Below are positions 8,573 through 15,563 of a stretch of DNA of 64,000 nt, one piece after another (the first letter of the stretch is position 1; each line of letters opens with the position of its first letter). A program made the translations under genes and the position numbers. The notes under the pieces were generated by a model, which searched no databases, was not told where the DNA came from, and was given only the letters and a program-made list of their open reading frames with translations. The DNA is taken from the NCBI RefSeq assembly GCF_900172265.1, contig NZ_FWFK01000001.1, positions 930,001-994,000 on the forward strand. Direction: 5' to 3'. The stretch comes from Roseivivax jejudonensis (lineage in GTDB: Bacteria > Pseudomonadota > Alphaproteobacteria > Rhodobacterales > Rhodobacteraceae).

Positions 8573-8802
8573 CACCATGCCCTCCGCTTCTCGGACAAAG
8601 CATGCAGCGCCTTGTTGAGGCCGGCGCAGAACTCCGGAAGATGCCGCGGACGGATGAAGCACCCCTGCTTGGTCGGGTGCATCTTGCCGTCCTCACCCCG
8701 GAACCAGGTGCGAACGTCGATGCGCTGGCGACCCCGGAATTGCTCCAGGGTCACGCGCACCTCCTCGTCCTTGCCTTTCGAGATGATTGCGAGGGTCGTC
8801 AC
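8572..8802 (-). CDS. PC4/p15-like ssDNA-binding protein, copy 2 (76 aa)
   Basis: The pattern E-x-V-R-V-T-L-x-x-F-x-G, then IDVRTWFRGEDGKMHPTKQG, is the PC4 (transcriptional coactivator p15) core: a four-stranded sheet and C-terminal helix that dimerises and binds single-stranded DNA. I chose the GTG at 8800-8802 since it overlaps the previous stop (GTGA), has GGAGG nine bases upstream and gives the same 76-aa length as the adjacent paralogue. It lies directly before the primase gene and overlaps its start, which fits a replication role (protecting or presenting ssDNA) more than transcription. It has two cysteines (GCFI, EFCAG) absent from copy 1. Confidence 0.8.
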   Translation of the reverse strand: MTTLAIISKGKDEEVRVTLEQFRGRQRIDVRTWFRGEDGKMHPTKQGCFIRPRHLPEFCAGLNKALHALSEKRRAW

Positions 8803-9029
8803 TGCTGCTGCCCTCCGCACTCGGGCGGCATGTTCCGCACTTCGGTGAGGACTTCGAGGAAGTCCGACAGAAGCTCCGCCTTGAACGCGATGCCCTGCTT
8901 GCCAGGCTTCATCTCGCCGCCCGCGTCGTAAAAGACGCGGACGTTGATCATATCGTGACCTTTGAAGTCATTCCGCATGATGCGGATCTCTTCGCGGTCA
9001 TTCTTCCTGATCTTGGTGAACAAGGGCAT
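8799..9029 (-). CDS. PC4/p15-like ssDNA-binding protein, copy 1 (76 aa)
   Basis: The product matches the PC4 core: REEIRIMRNDFKGHDMINVRVFY followed by GEMKPGKQGIAF and a C-terminal amphipathic helix, as in single-stranded-DNA-binding coactivator-type proteins. It pairs with the neighbouring copy at 8572-8802, same length but strongly diverged, so this is an old tandem duplication or a deliberate heterodimer. The start ATG at 9027-9029 overlaps the stop of the 33-aa ORF (TGATG). Placement before a prim-pol gene argues for DNA replication of the element. Confidence 0.8.
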   Translation of the reverse strand: MPLFTKIRKNDREEIRIMRNDFKGHDMINVRVFYDAGGEMKPGKQGIAFKAELLSDFLEVLTEVRNMPPECGGQQQ

Positions 9030-9130
9030 CAGCCACGCCCTCCGAATGCGAGCCCGGCGATGACGCGGGCGGTCGGTTCGGGCAGGCCGTGGCGCTTGCG
9101 GAGGCGGTCAATCTGAAGGCGTCGGGTCAT
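9029..9130 (-). CDS. 33-aa basic micro-ORF
   Basis: A short frame, MTRRLQIDRLRKRHGLPEP and then ARVIAGLAFGGRG. It is supported only by its position: its ATG (9128-9130) overlaps the upstream stop (ATGA) and its TGA overlaps the start of the first PC4 gene (TGATG). Strongly basic N-terminus, no known domain. It may be a real micro-protein or a translational coupling leader. Confidence 0.5.
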   Translation of the reverse strand: MTRRLQIDRLRKRHGLPEPTARVIAGLAFGGRG

Positions 9131-9483
9131 GCTGCCACCTGCTGGCTGGTAACGCGGTGGACCCGCGAAACAAGCGTATAGGTTCCGTATGCACCCGCTC
9201 CGGTGTTGGGATCACCGGCGTAATAATCCGTGTGGATCTCGACGCCGGTTTCGCGCTTCAGCACGTGCACGATGTCCGAAATCCGCACCGGGCTCGCGCA
9301 ATACACCGGAGCATCGATCAACAGATCCATGATCTGGCGCTTGCGCTTGGACAGCAGGCACACGCGCACCGAGCCATCCGTGTTGCGGATCTCGTAAGCC
9401 ACCGGGCGCCGGTCTTTCGGCAAGTCGGCGACACGCCAGATGCGGCGCGCGTTTTTCGGTGGAATTGCAGTTTCAGTCTTCAT
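9127..9483 (-). CDS. Small element protein, possibly winged helix (118 aa)
   Basis: First gene of the long coupled operon. I do not recognise a family. The middle (KRKRQIMDLLIDAPVYCAS and ISDIVHVLKRETG) reads like the helices of a winged-helix DNA-binding fold, followed by a wing-like segment ending GTYTLVSRVHRV, so a regulator or replication-initiation accessory is possible. It starts with the ATG at 9481-9483. The 110-base gap upstream should contain the operon promoter. Its stop overlaps the 33-aa ORF start. Confidence 0.6.
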   Translation of the reverse strand: MKTETAIPPKNARRIWRVADLPKDRRPVAYEIRNTDGSVRVCLLSKRKRQIMDLLIDAPVYCASPVRISDIVHVLKRETGVEIHTDYYAGDPNTGAGAYGTYTLVSRVHRVTSQQVAA

Positions 9484-9486
9484 GGG

Positions 9487-9591
9487 TGGTCCTTTTGAGT
9501 TGAAGGACCGGGCCGCTTACGCTATCTTTCAGTTGTCACGCCGATAAGAAATGCGCCCCCAGCAGGCCCGGAAGGGTTTGCGGGGGTTTTT
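9487..9591. terminator. Two hairpins between regulator and operon; bidirectional terminator
   Basis: CCCCC (9556-9560) and GGGGG (9582-9586) form a stem extended by flanking A-rich and T-rich arms, followed on the plus strand by TTTTT (9587-9591) and on the minus strand by a weaker T-rich tract, so it can end AlpA-gene transcription and also plus-strand transcription. A second hairpin, GGTCCTT (9487-9493) with AAGGACC (9502-9508), lies at the 5' side of the main operon. The plus-strand terminator has no plus-strand gene to serve. Confidence 0.55.
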
Positions 9592-9592
9592 C

Positions 9593-9787
9593 TTATGCGG
9601 CTTCGCGATTAGCGGCGGCGGCGTCGATGACTGCCAGAATCTCGCTTCGCTTCCAGCGGCTCATGCCGCCAATCTTGAGCAGACGAGAGATTGTGCCATC
9701 CTGCACGCGACGCCAAAACGTGGAGACAGAGGCGCCCAACATAGCAGCGGCCTCACGGTCACGGATCAGCTGGTCGATTTGTTGCAT
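9593..9787 (-). CDS. AlpA-family phage/excisionase-type HTH protein (64 aa)
   Basis: The protein fits the AlpA/MerR-like helix-turn-helix family: LIRDREAAAMLGASVSTFWRRVQDG, then a wing and RWKRSEILAVI. Such proteins regulate integrase genes or act as directionality factors for excision in phage-like islands. Length (64 aa) is typical. It stands alone between two hairpin-bounded gaps, next to the integrase transcript and upstream of the replication operon, the usual place for a control switch. Regulation of either flanking transcript is inferred. Confidence 0.85.
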   Translation of the reverse strand: MQQIDQLIRDREAAAMLGASVSTFWRRVQDGTISRLLKIGGMSRWKRSEILAVIDAAAANREAA

Positions 9788-9834
9788 TGCTCAGCCCTCG
9801 GCTTAATTGCGATGGGCTGACAATAATCGGTGAT

Positions 9835-9863
9835 GTGGCGCGCACTCGAACGTGCGCGCGCCA
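9835..9863 (-). terminator. Hairpin directly after the integrase transcript
   Basis: GTGGCGCGCAC (9835-9845) can pair with GTGCGCGCGCCAC (9851-9863) with a two-base bulge. It begins right at the stop of the gene at 9864-10481, so it probably ends or stabilises the integrase transcript. Confidence 0.5.
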
Positions 9864-10481
9864 CTATTTTCTCAAAGCTTTCGCAACCGTTTTCGGATTT
9901 CGCCGAATTCCATGCCGTCGCTGCAGGGCGTTGGCAACCCAAGCAGCTTGCTTGTTGCCGGTCATCTCAGTTTCTTTCGCAATTTCAATGGCTAAAGCCT
10001 GCCATTGCGCTGCTTCCAGCTTGCGCTCCTTGTTGTGCTGATCACGCCCTTCGTTTCGGTACGCCAGAGACTTCTTGGCTTTCCAGCGGTCCAGCACGTC
10101 TTTCTCAAATTGCCACTTCATGTTTGCCTCTGCCCACATGATACCAGCGTGGAAGGCGAAATGAGCTGCGTTATCAGCATCGTTCTCTGAAATGCGGTCA
10201 AATGCATTCCACAGAGCCTCGCAGATTGTTCGTGCGAAGTCCTCTTTCGAATGAGGTGGTTCCGGGCCCGGCTCTGCGTCGGTCAGTATACCGGTGCAAG
10301 TCTCTTTGATTGGATTCACAACTGCGGCGAATGCACCGCCGTGCGTCGCCACCTGCTTCTGCCACTCGAGAAAAGCGGAATGCACTGCTTCGCGGCCTTC
10401 ATCCGTTCCAATGTCGTATAGTATCACCGGTTTAGCCGTGATCCCGGTTCCAAACTCGCCTTTTGAACCGTTTTTGGTCAT
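9864..10481 (-). CDS. Unknown element protein coupled to the integrase (205 aa)
   Basis: I do not recognise this protein. It begins MTKNGSKGEFGTGITAKP and has a mixed N-terminal half with a segment TICEALWNAFDRISEND, then a charged helical half (KWQFEKDVLDRWKAKK) ending RNPKTVAKALRK, which looks like the recognition end of a helix-turn-helix. The start at 10479-10481 overlaps the integrase stop (ATGA), so the two are co-translated. That position suggests a role in integration, excision or control of the integrase, but this is inference from context only. No membrane segment. Confidence 0.6.
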   Translation of the reverse strand: MTKNGSKGEFGTGITAKPVILYDIGTDEGREAVHSAFLEWQKQVATHGGAFAAVVNPIKETCTGILTDAEPGPEPPHSKEDFARTICEALWNAFDRISENDADNAAHFAFHAGIMWAEANMKWQFEKDVLDRWKAKKSLAYRNEGRDQHNKERKLEAAQWQALAIEIAKETEMTGNKQAAWVANALQRRHGIRRNPKTVAKALRK

Positions 10482-11695
10482 CGCCGCTCTCCGTCGCCAA
10501 TGGCTTGACGGCCAAATTCGACAACTTTTCCGGCGCCTTTGCCTGTTACGTGGTCTGCCCACCGCTCCATCAAGACGTGCCGCTGCTCCAGGAAGTCCGT
10601 CCGCCGATATGCACGTTCAACCGCGCTGCCGGTCGTATGCGCCATCACGGTCTCCGCGACCTCGTGCGGTGCGTCGGTCGTCTCGGACAGCCAGGTGCGC
10701 AAGCTGCTACGAAAACCGTGCGGCCGCTCTGCCAATTCGCGGCGCTCCATAAGGCGGGACATGGTTGCGTCCGAGATGACGCCTTTCCGCGCGCTCGGGA
10801 AGAGGTACCCGTCTCGCGTATGCGGTTTTGCCAACTCGATGACGGCCAGAGCTTCAGTGGACAGCGGCACGCGGAAGTCGCCAGTCTTGCCCTCGCGGCC
10901 CTTCATCAGCTCCGCCGGTATCGTCCACACGCTGCCGTCTATCTGGTTGAGGCTCAGAAAACGGATTGGCTTTGACCTCGCGCCGGTCAGGATCAGCAGT
11001 CGAAGCGCCAAGTGCGTTACGGTCGGCTCGTGCAGGGTCTCGTAGAACGCAGGCACCTCGCGCCAGTCCATTGAAGCGATGTTCTGCGGCTTGTGCCGAC
11101 TCTTGCCGAGAAGCGCTTTTGCTTTTTCGGTAGCCTGCAGATCCACGTCGAGCCCGAGCGCGGCGGCGTGTTTCATCACAATGCTCAGCCGGTTCATCGC
11201 TTTTCGGGCCGTGTCAGCCTTGCTGTGCCAGATGGGCGACAGCGCCGACTTGATGTCCTGCTGGCTGATCTCCTCTACAGGCACCCGACCGAGCTTCGGC
11301 AGGACGTGAAGCTCAAGCGGGGAGAACCAACGACCGGCTTTACCGTCCCCGCGCAGTTCCGCCTTGCGCGCCTCAAATGCATCGGTCGCCAGAGTGCGGA
11401 GCGTGTTGTCGGATCGGGCGGCCTTTCGTTTCAGACGGTCTCGCTCCTTGATCGGATCTTTCCCCTCGCGAGCAATCGCCCGCCAGCGCTCAGCTTCCAG
11501 CCGCGCTTCCTTGAGCGAGACGTCGGACAGCCGGCCGAGGCCCATCTCGCGGCGCCGGCCGTGGACGGTAACGCGCAGAAACCACTGTGCGCCGCCATCA
11601 TCACGTTTGTGCAACCAAAGACCACCGCCATCGGCATGCTTTCCTGGCCTAGCGTTCTTTACTTCTGCAGCTGAGAGCCTGTGCAGCGCGCGCAC
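10478..11695 (-). CDS. Tyrosine integrase, P4-like (DUF4102) family
   Basis: The N-terminus (LSAAEVKNARPGKHADGGGLWL) is the DUF4102 arm-binding domain. The C-terminal catalytic domain shows the tyrosine recombinase residues: Arg in LLILTGARSKPIR, H-x-x-R in RPHGFRSSLRTW, His in VMAHTTG and Tyr in ERAYRRTD. Length (about 405 aa) is normal, so it should be active. I use GTG 11693-11695, where family members start; a GTG at 11741-11743 adds 16 atypical residues. This family usually targets a tRNA or other gene end, but no tRNA is visible beside it. It marks the right edge of the element. Confidence 0.9.
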   Translation of the reverse strand: MRALHRLSAAEVKNARPGKHADGGGLWLHKRDDGGAQWFLRVTVHGRRREMGLGRLSDVSLKEARLEAERWRAIAREGKDPIKERDRLKRKAARSDNTLRTLATDAFEARKAELRGDGKAGRWFSPLELHVLPKLGRVPVEEISQQDIKSALSPIWHSKADTARKAMNRLSIVMKHAAALGLDVDLQATEKAKALLGKSRHKPQNIASMDWREVPAFYETLHEPTVTHLALRLLILTGARSKPIRFLSLNQIDGSVWTIPAELMKGREGKTGDFRVPLSTEALAVIELAKPHTRDGYLFPSARKGVISDATMSRLMERRELAERPHGFRSSLRTWLSETTDAPHEVAETVMAHTTGSAVERAYRRTDFLEQRHVLMERWADHVTGKGAGKVVEFGRQAIGDGERR

Positions 11696-12372
11696 GTTCC
11701 GCCCACCCTTCAATCCACCCCAACATATGCCACAGCATGACACGGATTGAGGCCGAACGAAAGGGGTACACGCCGCCGTATCAGGATGTTGCGAGAAGCG
11801 CGAGACTGGATGAGGCTACACGATATTGATGTTCAATGCCTCTCCTGGGCACCATAGCGACCCCGAGAGTCCAAGTATGCTTGGCTATCTGAGGTGGCTG
11901 GCGTTTTTCCAGAACTTCCCCGTGAGACGACCCACTTGATCGCCCGGAGCATATCCGAGCGGAGTATCACATGGTGCGCGAGGCTCCCGCGAGACCGGTC
12001 ATACAGTCGCTGTACCAGCGCAACCCTGCATCCACATCGTCGCGGCGAGGGCGATCCACTGCGAGATGCGGCATGAGCTGCGAGGGAACGGTCGGAGGCG
12101 CGTCAGGCGCCGCATCGACTCGGGTGAAGTCCGCGCTCGGCGACATGGCTCCGACAGCCGGTGCCGCCAAGGTCACCGTAATCGACGATCCGCTTCGCGC
12201 ATTGAAACACAGCGCGGGTCGCGCCTCACTGCACCGATGCACCGCGCCGGCGCATCCGCCGCGGTCCAGCCTCGGTTGAATGAAGATCCCTGACCAGGGC
12301 GGCCTTTTGCCAAGAGCGGACGTGCGCGATGCTCGATAGGTTTTTTCGAGAATTTCGGCAATAATAGAGGCT
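11696..12372. other. Junction between element and chemotaxis operon, probable att region
   Basis: No gene is supported in this 677-base stretch. Open frames on both strands (for example 11971-12279 plus and 11967-12428 minus) have no family signature and no ribosome-binding site. No tRNA or tmRNA remnant was recognised. A palindrome CCAAG-TATG-CTTGG (11871-11884) lies about 175 bases from the integrase start and could be an integrase or regulator site. One end of the element must lie in or near this stretch if the integrase is adjacent to its att site. Confidence 0.45.
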
Positions 12373-12388
12373 TTGTGGTCTCTCCATT

Positions 12389-12403
12389 TTAATCCGCCAT
12401 TAG
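12389..12403 (+). promoter_or_regulatory. CtrA-like box before the chemotaxis operon
   Basis: TTAATCCGCCATTAG is TTAA-N7-TTAG, one base from the CtrA consensus TTAA-N7-TTAA. CtrA controls motility and chemotaxis genes in many Rhodobacterales. It lies 39 bases before the GTG at 12442 and inside the longest reading of that gene, so it is functional only if the start is downstream. Confidence 0.35.
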
Positions 12404-12441
12404 AAGGATCGCAGTACGTCTCCGGCAATGAAATTCGTGTA

Positions 12442-12705
12442 GTGGAGTTCGGAGACGTGTCTGACGATCAAGCTTTGACCGGCCTTGTCATTGGAGAGGC
12501 GGGATCCCTCAAGCGCGCGCTTCAGAGCCAAACTCATGAATTTCCCGATCCGTTGCCGGTCGACACGGCGGGCGTTCAGCTCGTTGCCGCTGCATTCCGC
12601 TCTGGCGTCGATGTTCCCGAAGAAATCTTGAGTGCGCCCGGGGTTCAGCGCCTGTGGCGCGCCCTCGCGTTCGACGAGGTCATTCCGCTGCCCGATCGGT
12701 CGTGA
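12442..12705 (+). CDS. STAS-domain-like protein at the head of the che operon
   Basis: The product resembles a divergent STAS domain: LTGLVIGEAGSLKRALQ matches the first strand and helix, and PVDTAGVQLVAAAFRSG matches the central strand and helix, with a C-terminal GVQRLWRALAFDEV helix. Small STAS proteins occur at the start of alphaproteobacterial chemotaxis operons. The start is uncertain: GTG 12442 is used here, TTG 12373 (poorly spaced AGAGG) and GTG 12457 are alternatives. It ends 19 bases before cheY. The conserved phosphorylatable Ser/Thr of anti-sigma antagonists is not obvious. Confidence 0.5.
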   Translation: MEFGDVSDDQALTGLVIGEAGSLKRALQSQTHEFPDPLPVDTAGVQLVAAAFRSGVDVPEEILSAPGVQRLWRALAFDEVIPLPDRS

Positions 12706-12724
12706 CGCAAAAAGGATCCGGAAC

Positions 12725-13093
12725 ATGATGCGCCCAATTTTGGTGGTGGATGACTCGCCTTCTGTTCGAAACATGATTGCAAGCACGCTCAAAACCGCCG
12801 GCTACGCGGTGGAGACCGCGCAGGATGGGCAGGAGGCGCTCGAGGCGACGCGCCGAACCTCCTTTCGAGCCGTGATCACGGATCAGAACATGCCGCGCCT
12901 GGACGGCGTTTCCTTTTGCGAGGCCTTTCGCTCACGTCCGGAGAACCGCGGCATACCCGTGGTGTTTCTGTCCACCGAAAGCGAGGACAGCATCAAGCAG
13001 CGCGCCCGCGCCGCAGGGGCCATCGGCTGGATGACCAAGCCATTCGACCAGGCCCAACTGCTCAGCGTCGTCGGAAAGGTGGTCGGCGCATGA
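12725..13093 (+). CDS. cheY: CheY response regulator
   Basis: A single receiver domain of 122 aa. The acidic pair D9-D10 (VVDDSPSV), phosphoacceptor D53 (ITDQNMP), the hydroxyl residue in FLSTESE and K105 (WMTKPF) are all present. Phosphorylated by CheA, such CheY proteins bind the flagellar motor or act as phosphate sinks. Two ATGs stand in tandem; the first is used, and longer upstream readings run into the preceding gene. Its TGA overlaps the cheA start (ATGA). Confidence 0.95.
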   Translation: MMRPILVVDDSPSVRNMIASTLKTAGYAVETAQDGQEALEATRRTSFRAVITDQNMPRLDGVSFCEAFRSRPENRGIPVVFLSTESEDSIKQRARAAGAIGWMTKPFDQAQLLSVVGKVVGA

Positions 13094-15006
13094 TGGACGA
13101 CGAGTCGCTCAAGATGTTCCGCGCCGAGGCCGACAGTCTCGTCGAGGCGCTCGAAGAAAAGCTGCTTGCGCTGCAAGAGGCGCCCGCGAACCGTGACCTG
13201 ATCGACGGCGTCTTCCGTGACCTGCACACGCTGAAGGGTACAGGTTCCATGTTCGGGCGCGAGGATATCGCCAGCTTCCTGCATGATTTCGAGACCGCGT
13301 TCGAAAGTGTGCGGTCCGGCGAAACGGCGATCGACCCCGGTCTCGTGAAGATCAGCCTTGCGGCCAGTGATCACGTCGCATCGCTGCTCGTCGGTGGCGA
13401 CATTGCCGAAGGCCGCGCCATCCTCGAGCGCCTCTCCGGACACCTTCAACAAGCTGCAGATTCAAGGACTTCGCCCTGGACCGTCCGGTTCTATCTGCCG
13501 CCGGACACTCTCTTGCTCGGAGGGCGACCGGACCTCGTGCTGAACGAACTACGGGACATGGGGGCCACGAATATCCGTCCCTTGTTCGACAACCTCCCGG
13601 ATTTCGCCACGCTGGACCCTGCTCAACTTTATGTCGGCTGGGAAATGTCGATCGACGCGTCCGTCGCCGAGGACGATATCCGCGGCGCTTTCCTCTTTCA
13701 TGAGGACGGGCTCGTTCTGGACATCTCGAGAGACGAAACCGAGCCGGTCACTGCGCCGCCGGAGGCCGGCGCCGCGGGAACGCCCCGGCCCGCACAGGCC
13801 GCGCGTCCCGATCTCAAGACATCCGCAAAACCGGGGGGCCTGATGCGTGTGCCCTCCGAACGCTTGGACGACATGATGGACCGCGTGGGCGAACTTGTCA
13901 TCGCCGAGGCCCGGCTGGTGGAACTGGCCTCCCGCTCGGGCGAGCCGAACCTCGTTTCTGTGGCAGAGGATATCCAGCGCCTGACCACCGCAATGCGCGA
14001 CACAACAATGTCGATCCGCATGACCCAGATTGGCTCGATCACTGGCCGGTTCCGGCGGCTGATCCATGACCTGACCGCCAAGACCGGCAAATCGATCCGG
14101 TTCAAGACCTCGGGCGAGGAAACCGAACTCGACAAGACCGTCGTCGAACGCCTGACCGAACCCCTGATGCACATTATTCGCAACGCGGTCGATCATGGCC
14201 TCGAAATGCCCGCACAACGCAAGGCGATGGGCAAACCCGAGGCCGGAACAGTCACTCTGACGGCCCGGCACGCCGGTGCCGAAGTGCTGATCTCTCTGAC
14301 CGATGACGGTCGCGGCCTCGACCGCCAGGCCATTCGGAACCGCGCACTCGAACGTGGCTTGGTGCAGGACATCGCCGACCTGCCGGACCACGCGATCCCC
14401 GGCCTGATCTTCGCCCCGGGCTTTTCCACCGCCGACGAGGTAACGGAGCTTTCCGGCCGCGGTGTCGGAATGGACGTCGTGCGCGAAACCATCGACGCGC
14501 TGCGCGGTTCTATCGAGGTCGAGAGCGAGCCCGGCCACGGCACATCGATCACACTCCGCCTGCCCCTGACGCTGGCGATCATCGATGGACTGTTGATCGA
14601 GGTTTCCGGCGAACGGTTCGTCATCCCGCTCGCGGCGGTCGACGAGATCGTCGAGCTTCCCGACGCTCTCTGCCGCGACGAAACCGGCAACGCTTTTCTC
14701 GATATTCGCGACAGCCTCGTACCGTTCCTGCGCCTGCGCCAACTGCTGGACAGTGATGGTCCCCCGGATCGGCATCAGAAAGTCGTCATCGCCACAAGCA
14801 GCGAGAGCCGGGTCGGCCTCGTCGTCGATCGCATCATCGGCTCGAACCAGACCGTCATCAAGCAACTGTCTCCGCTTCACGCCGCGCTCAAGATGTTCTC
14901 GGGCGCCACGATCCTCGGCGATGGCAACGTCGCCCTCATTCTCGATGTGCCGCAGCTCGTCGCTCGTGGCCGGATCGAAGCTGACACCGGCAAGGACGCG
15001 GCATGA
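13090..15006 (+). CDS. cheA: CheA chemotaxis histidine kinase
   Basis: 638 aa. Domains in order: HPt with phosphorylated H46 (FRDLHTLKGTGSMFG), a linker region with a weak P2-like part, the dimerisation helices (SERLDDMMDRVGELV), the GHKL ATPase with N box (LMHIIRNAVDHGLE) and glycine-rich G box (LSGRGVGMDVVRE), and a C-terminal CheW-like domain. It autophosphorylates under receptor control and passes phosphate to CheY and CheB. Start chosen from the ATGA overlap with cheY. cheW follows with an overlap as well. Confidence 0.96.
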   Translation: MMDDESLKMFRAEADSLVEALEEKLLALQEAPANRDLIDGVFRDLHTLKGTGSMFGREDIASFLHDFETAFESVRSGETAIDPGLVKISLAASDHVASLLVGGDIAEGRAILERLSGHLQQAADSRTSPWTVRFYLPPDTLLLGGRPDLVLNELRDMGATNIRPLFDNLPDFATLDPAQLYVGWEMSIDASVAEDDIRGAFLFHEDGLVLDISRDETEPVTAPPEAGAAGTPRPAQAARPDLKTSAKPGGLMRVPSERLDDMMDRVGELVIAEARLVELASRSGEPNLVSVAEDIQRLTTAMRDTTMSIRMTQIGSITGRFRRLIHDLTAKTGKSIRFKTSGEETELDKTVVERLTEPLMHIIRNAVDHGLEMPAQRKAMGKPEAGTVTLTARHAGAEVLISLTDDGRGLDRQAIRNRALERGLVQDIADLPDHAIPGLIFAPGFSTADEVTELSGRGVGMDVVRETIDALRGSIEVESEPGHGTSITLRLPLTLAIIDGLLIEVSGERFVIPLAAVDEIVELPDALCRDETGNAFLDIRDSLVPFLRLRQLLDSDGPPDRHQKVVIATSSESRVGLVVDRIIGSNQTVIKQLSPLHAALKMFSGATILGDGNVALILDVPQLVARGRIEADTGKDAA

Positions 15007-15563
15007 CATCACGCCAAGAAAAGAACGGCATATCCAATACCGATGTCGTGACCTTCCAGGTCAGCGGTGAGGTCCTCGCTGTACCCGCCGCTCAGTTGCG
15101 AGAGGTGCTCGAACCCGCAAGCATAACCCGCGTTCCGGGTGCCGATGAATTCGTGGGTAGCATCCTGAATGTGCGCGGATCGGTCGTGCCTCTCGCGGAT
15201 CTGCGCGTGCCTTTGCGCATGCCTCGGACGCACGAACAGAAAGACCGCCGCATCCTCGTGCTCGAACTGCCGCTCGAAGAGGGTGAAATCGTCGTCGGCA
15301 TCATCGCCGACAGCGTTCACGACGTCACGCGGATCGAAGCTGACGAGTTGGAGGATATCCCCCCAGTCGGAACACGCTGGCCACCCCGCTACGTCGCGGC
15401 CGTGGGGCTGTCCAACGGCGACTTCGTGACGATCCCCAACCTCGCTACGATTTTCCATGGGTTCCTGTTGGCCCAGAACGGTCGGCCGAACATGCACGCC
15501 GCGCCCGGCGCGGTCCCAGCCACCGAACCGGAGCAAGCCCAATGCGTTTCACGTTTAAGTTGA
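15003..15563 (+). CDS. cheW: CheW coupling protein, first copy
   Basis: 186 aa CheW domain: [24 protein letters not shown] at the start, [17 protein letters not shown] in the middle and [22 protein letters not shown] towards the end. It links receptors to CheA. It carries about 25 extra C-terminal residues compared with the second copy. The ATG overlaps the cheA stop, and the mcp gene begins 22 bases before this gene ends in another frame. Confidence 0.94.
   Translation: MTSRQEKNGISNTDVVTFQVSGEVLAVPAAQLREVLEPASITRVPGADEFVGSILNVRGSVVPLADLRVPLRMPRTHEQKDRRILVLELPLEEGEIVVGIIADSVHDVTRIEADELEDIPPVGTRWPPRYVAAVGLSNGDFVTIPNLATIFHGFLLAQNGRPNMHAAPGAVPATEPEQAQCVSRLS

Noticed and set aside
11967-12428. 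Open frames on both strands in the element/che junction
   Set aside because: No family motif, no ribosome-binding site, and unusual composition; treated as non-coding.
13549-15012. Long minus-strand open frame opposite cheA (487 codons)
   Set aside because: Low-complexity GC-shadow with no family similarity; the plus strand encodes full CheA with all motifs.
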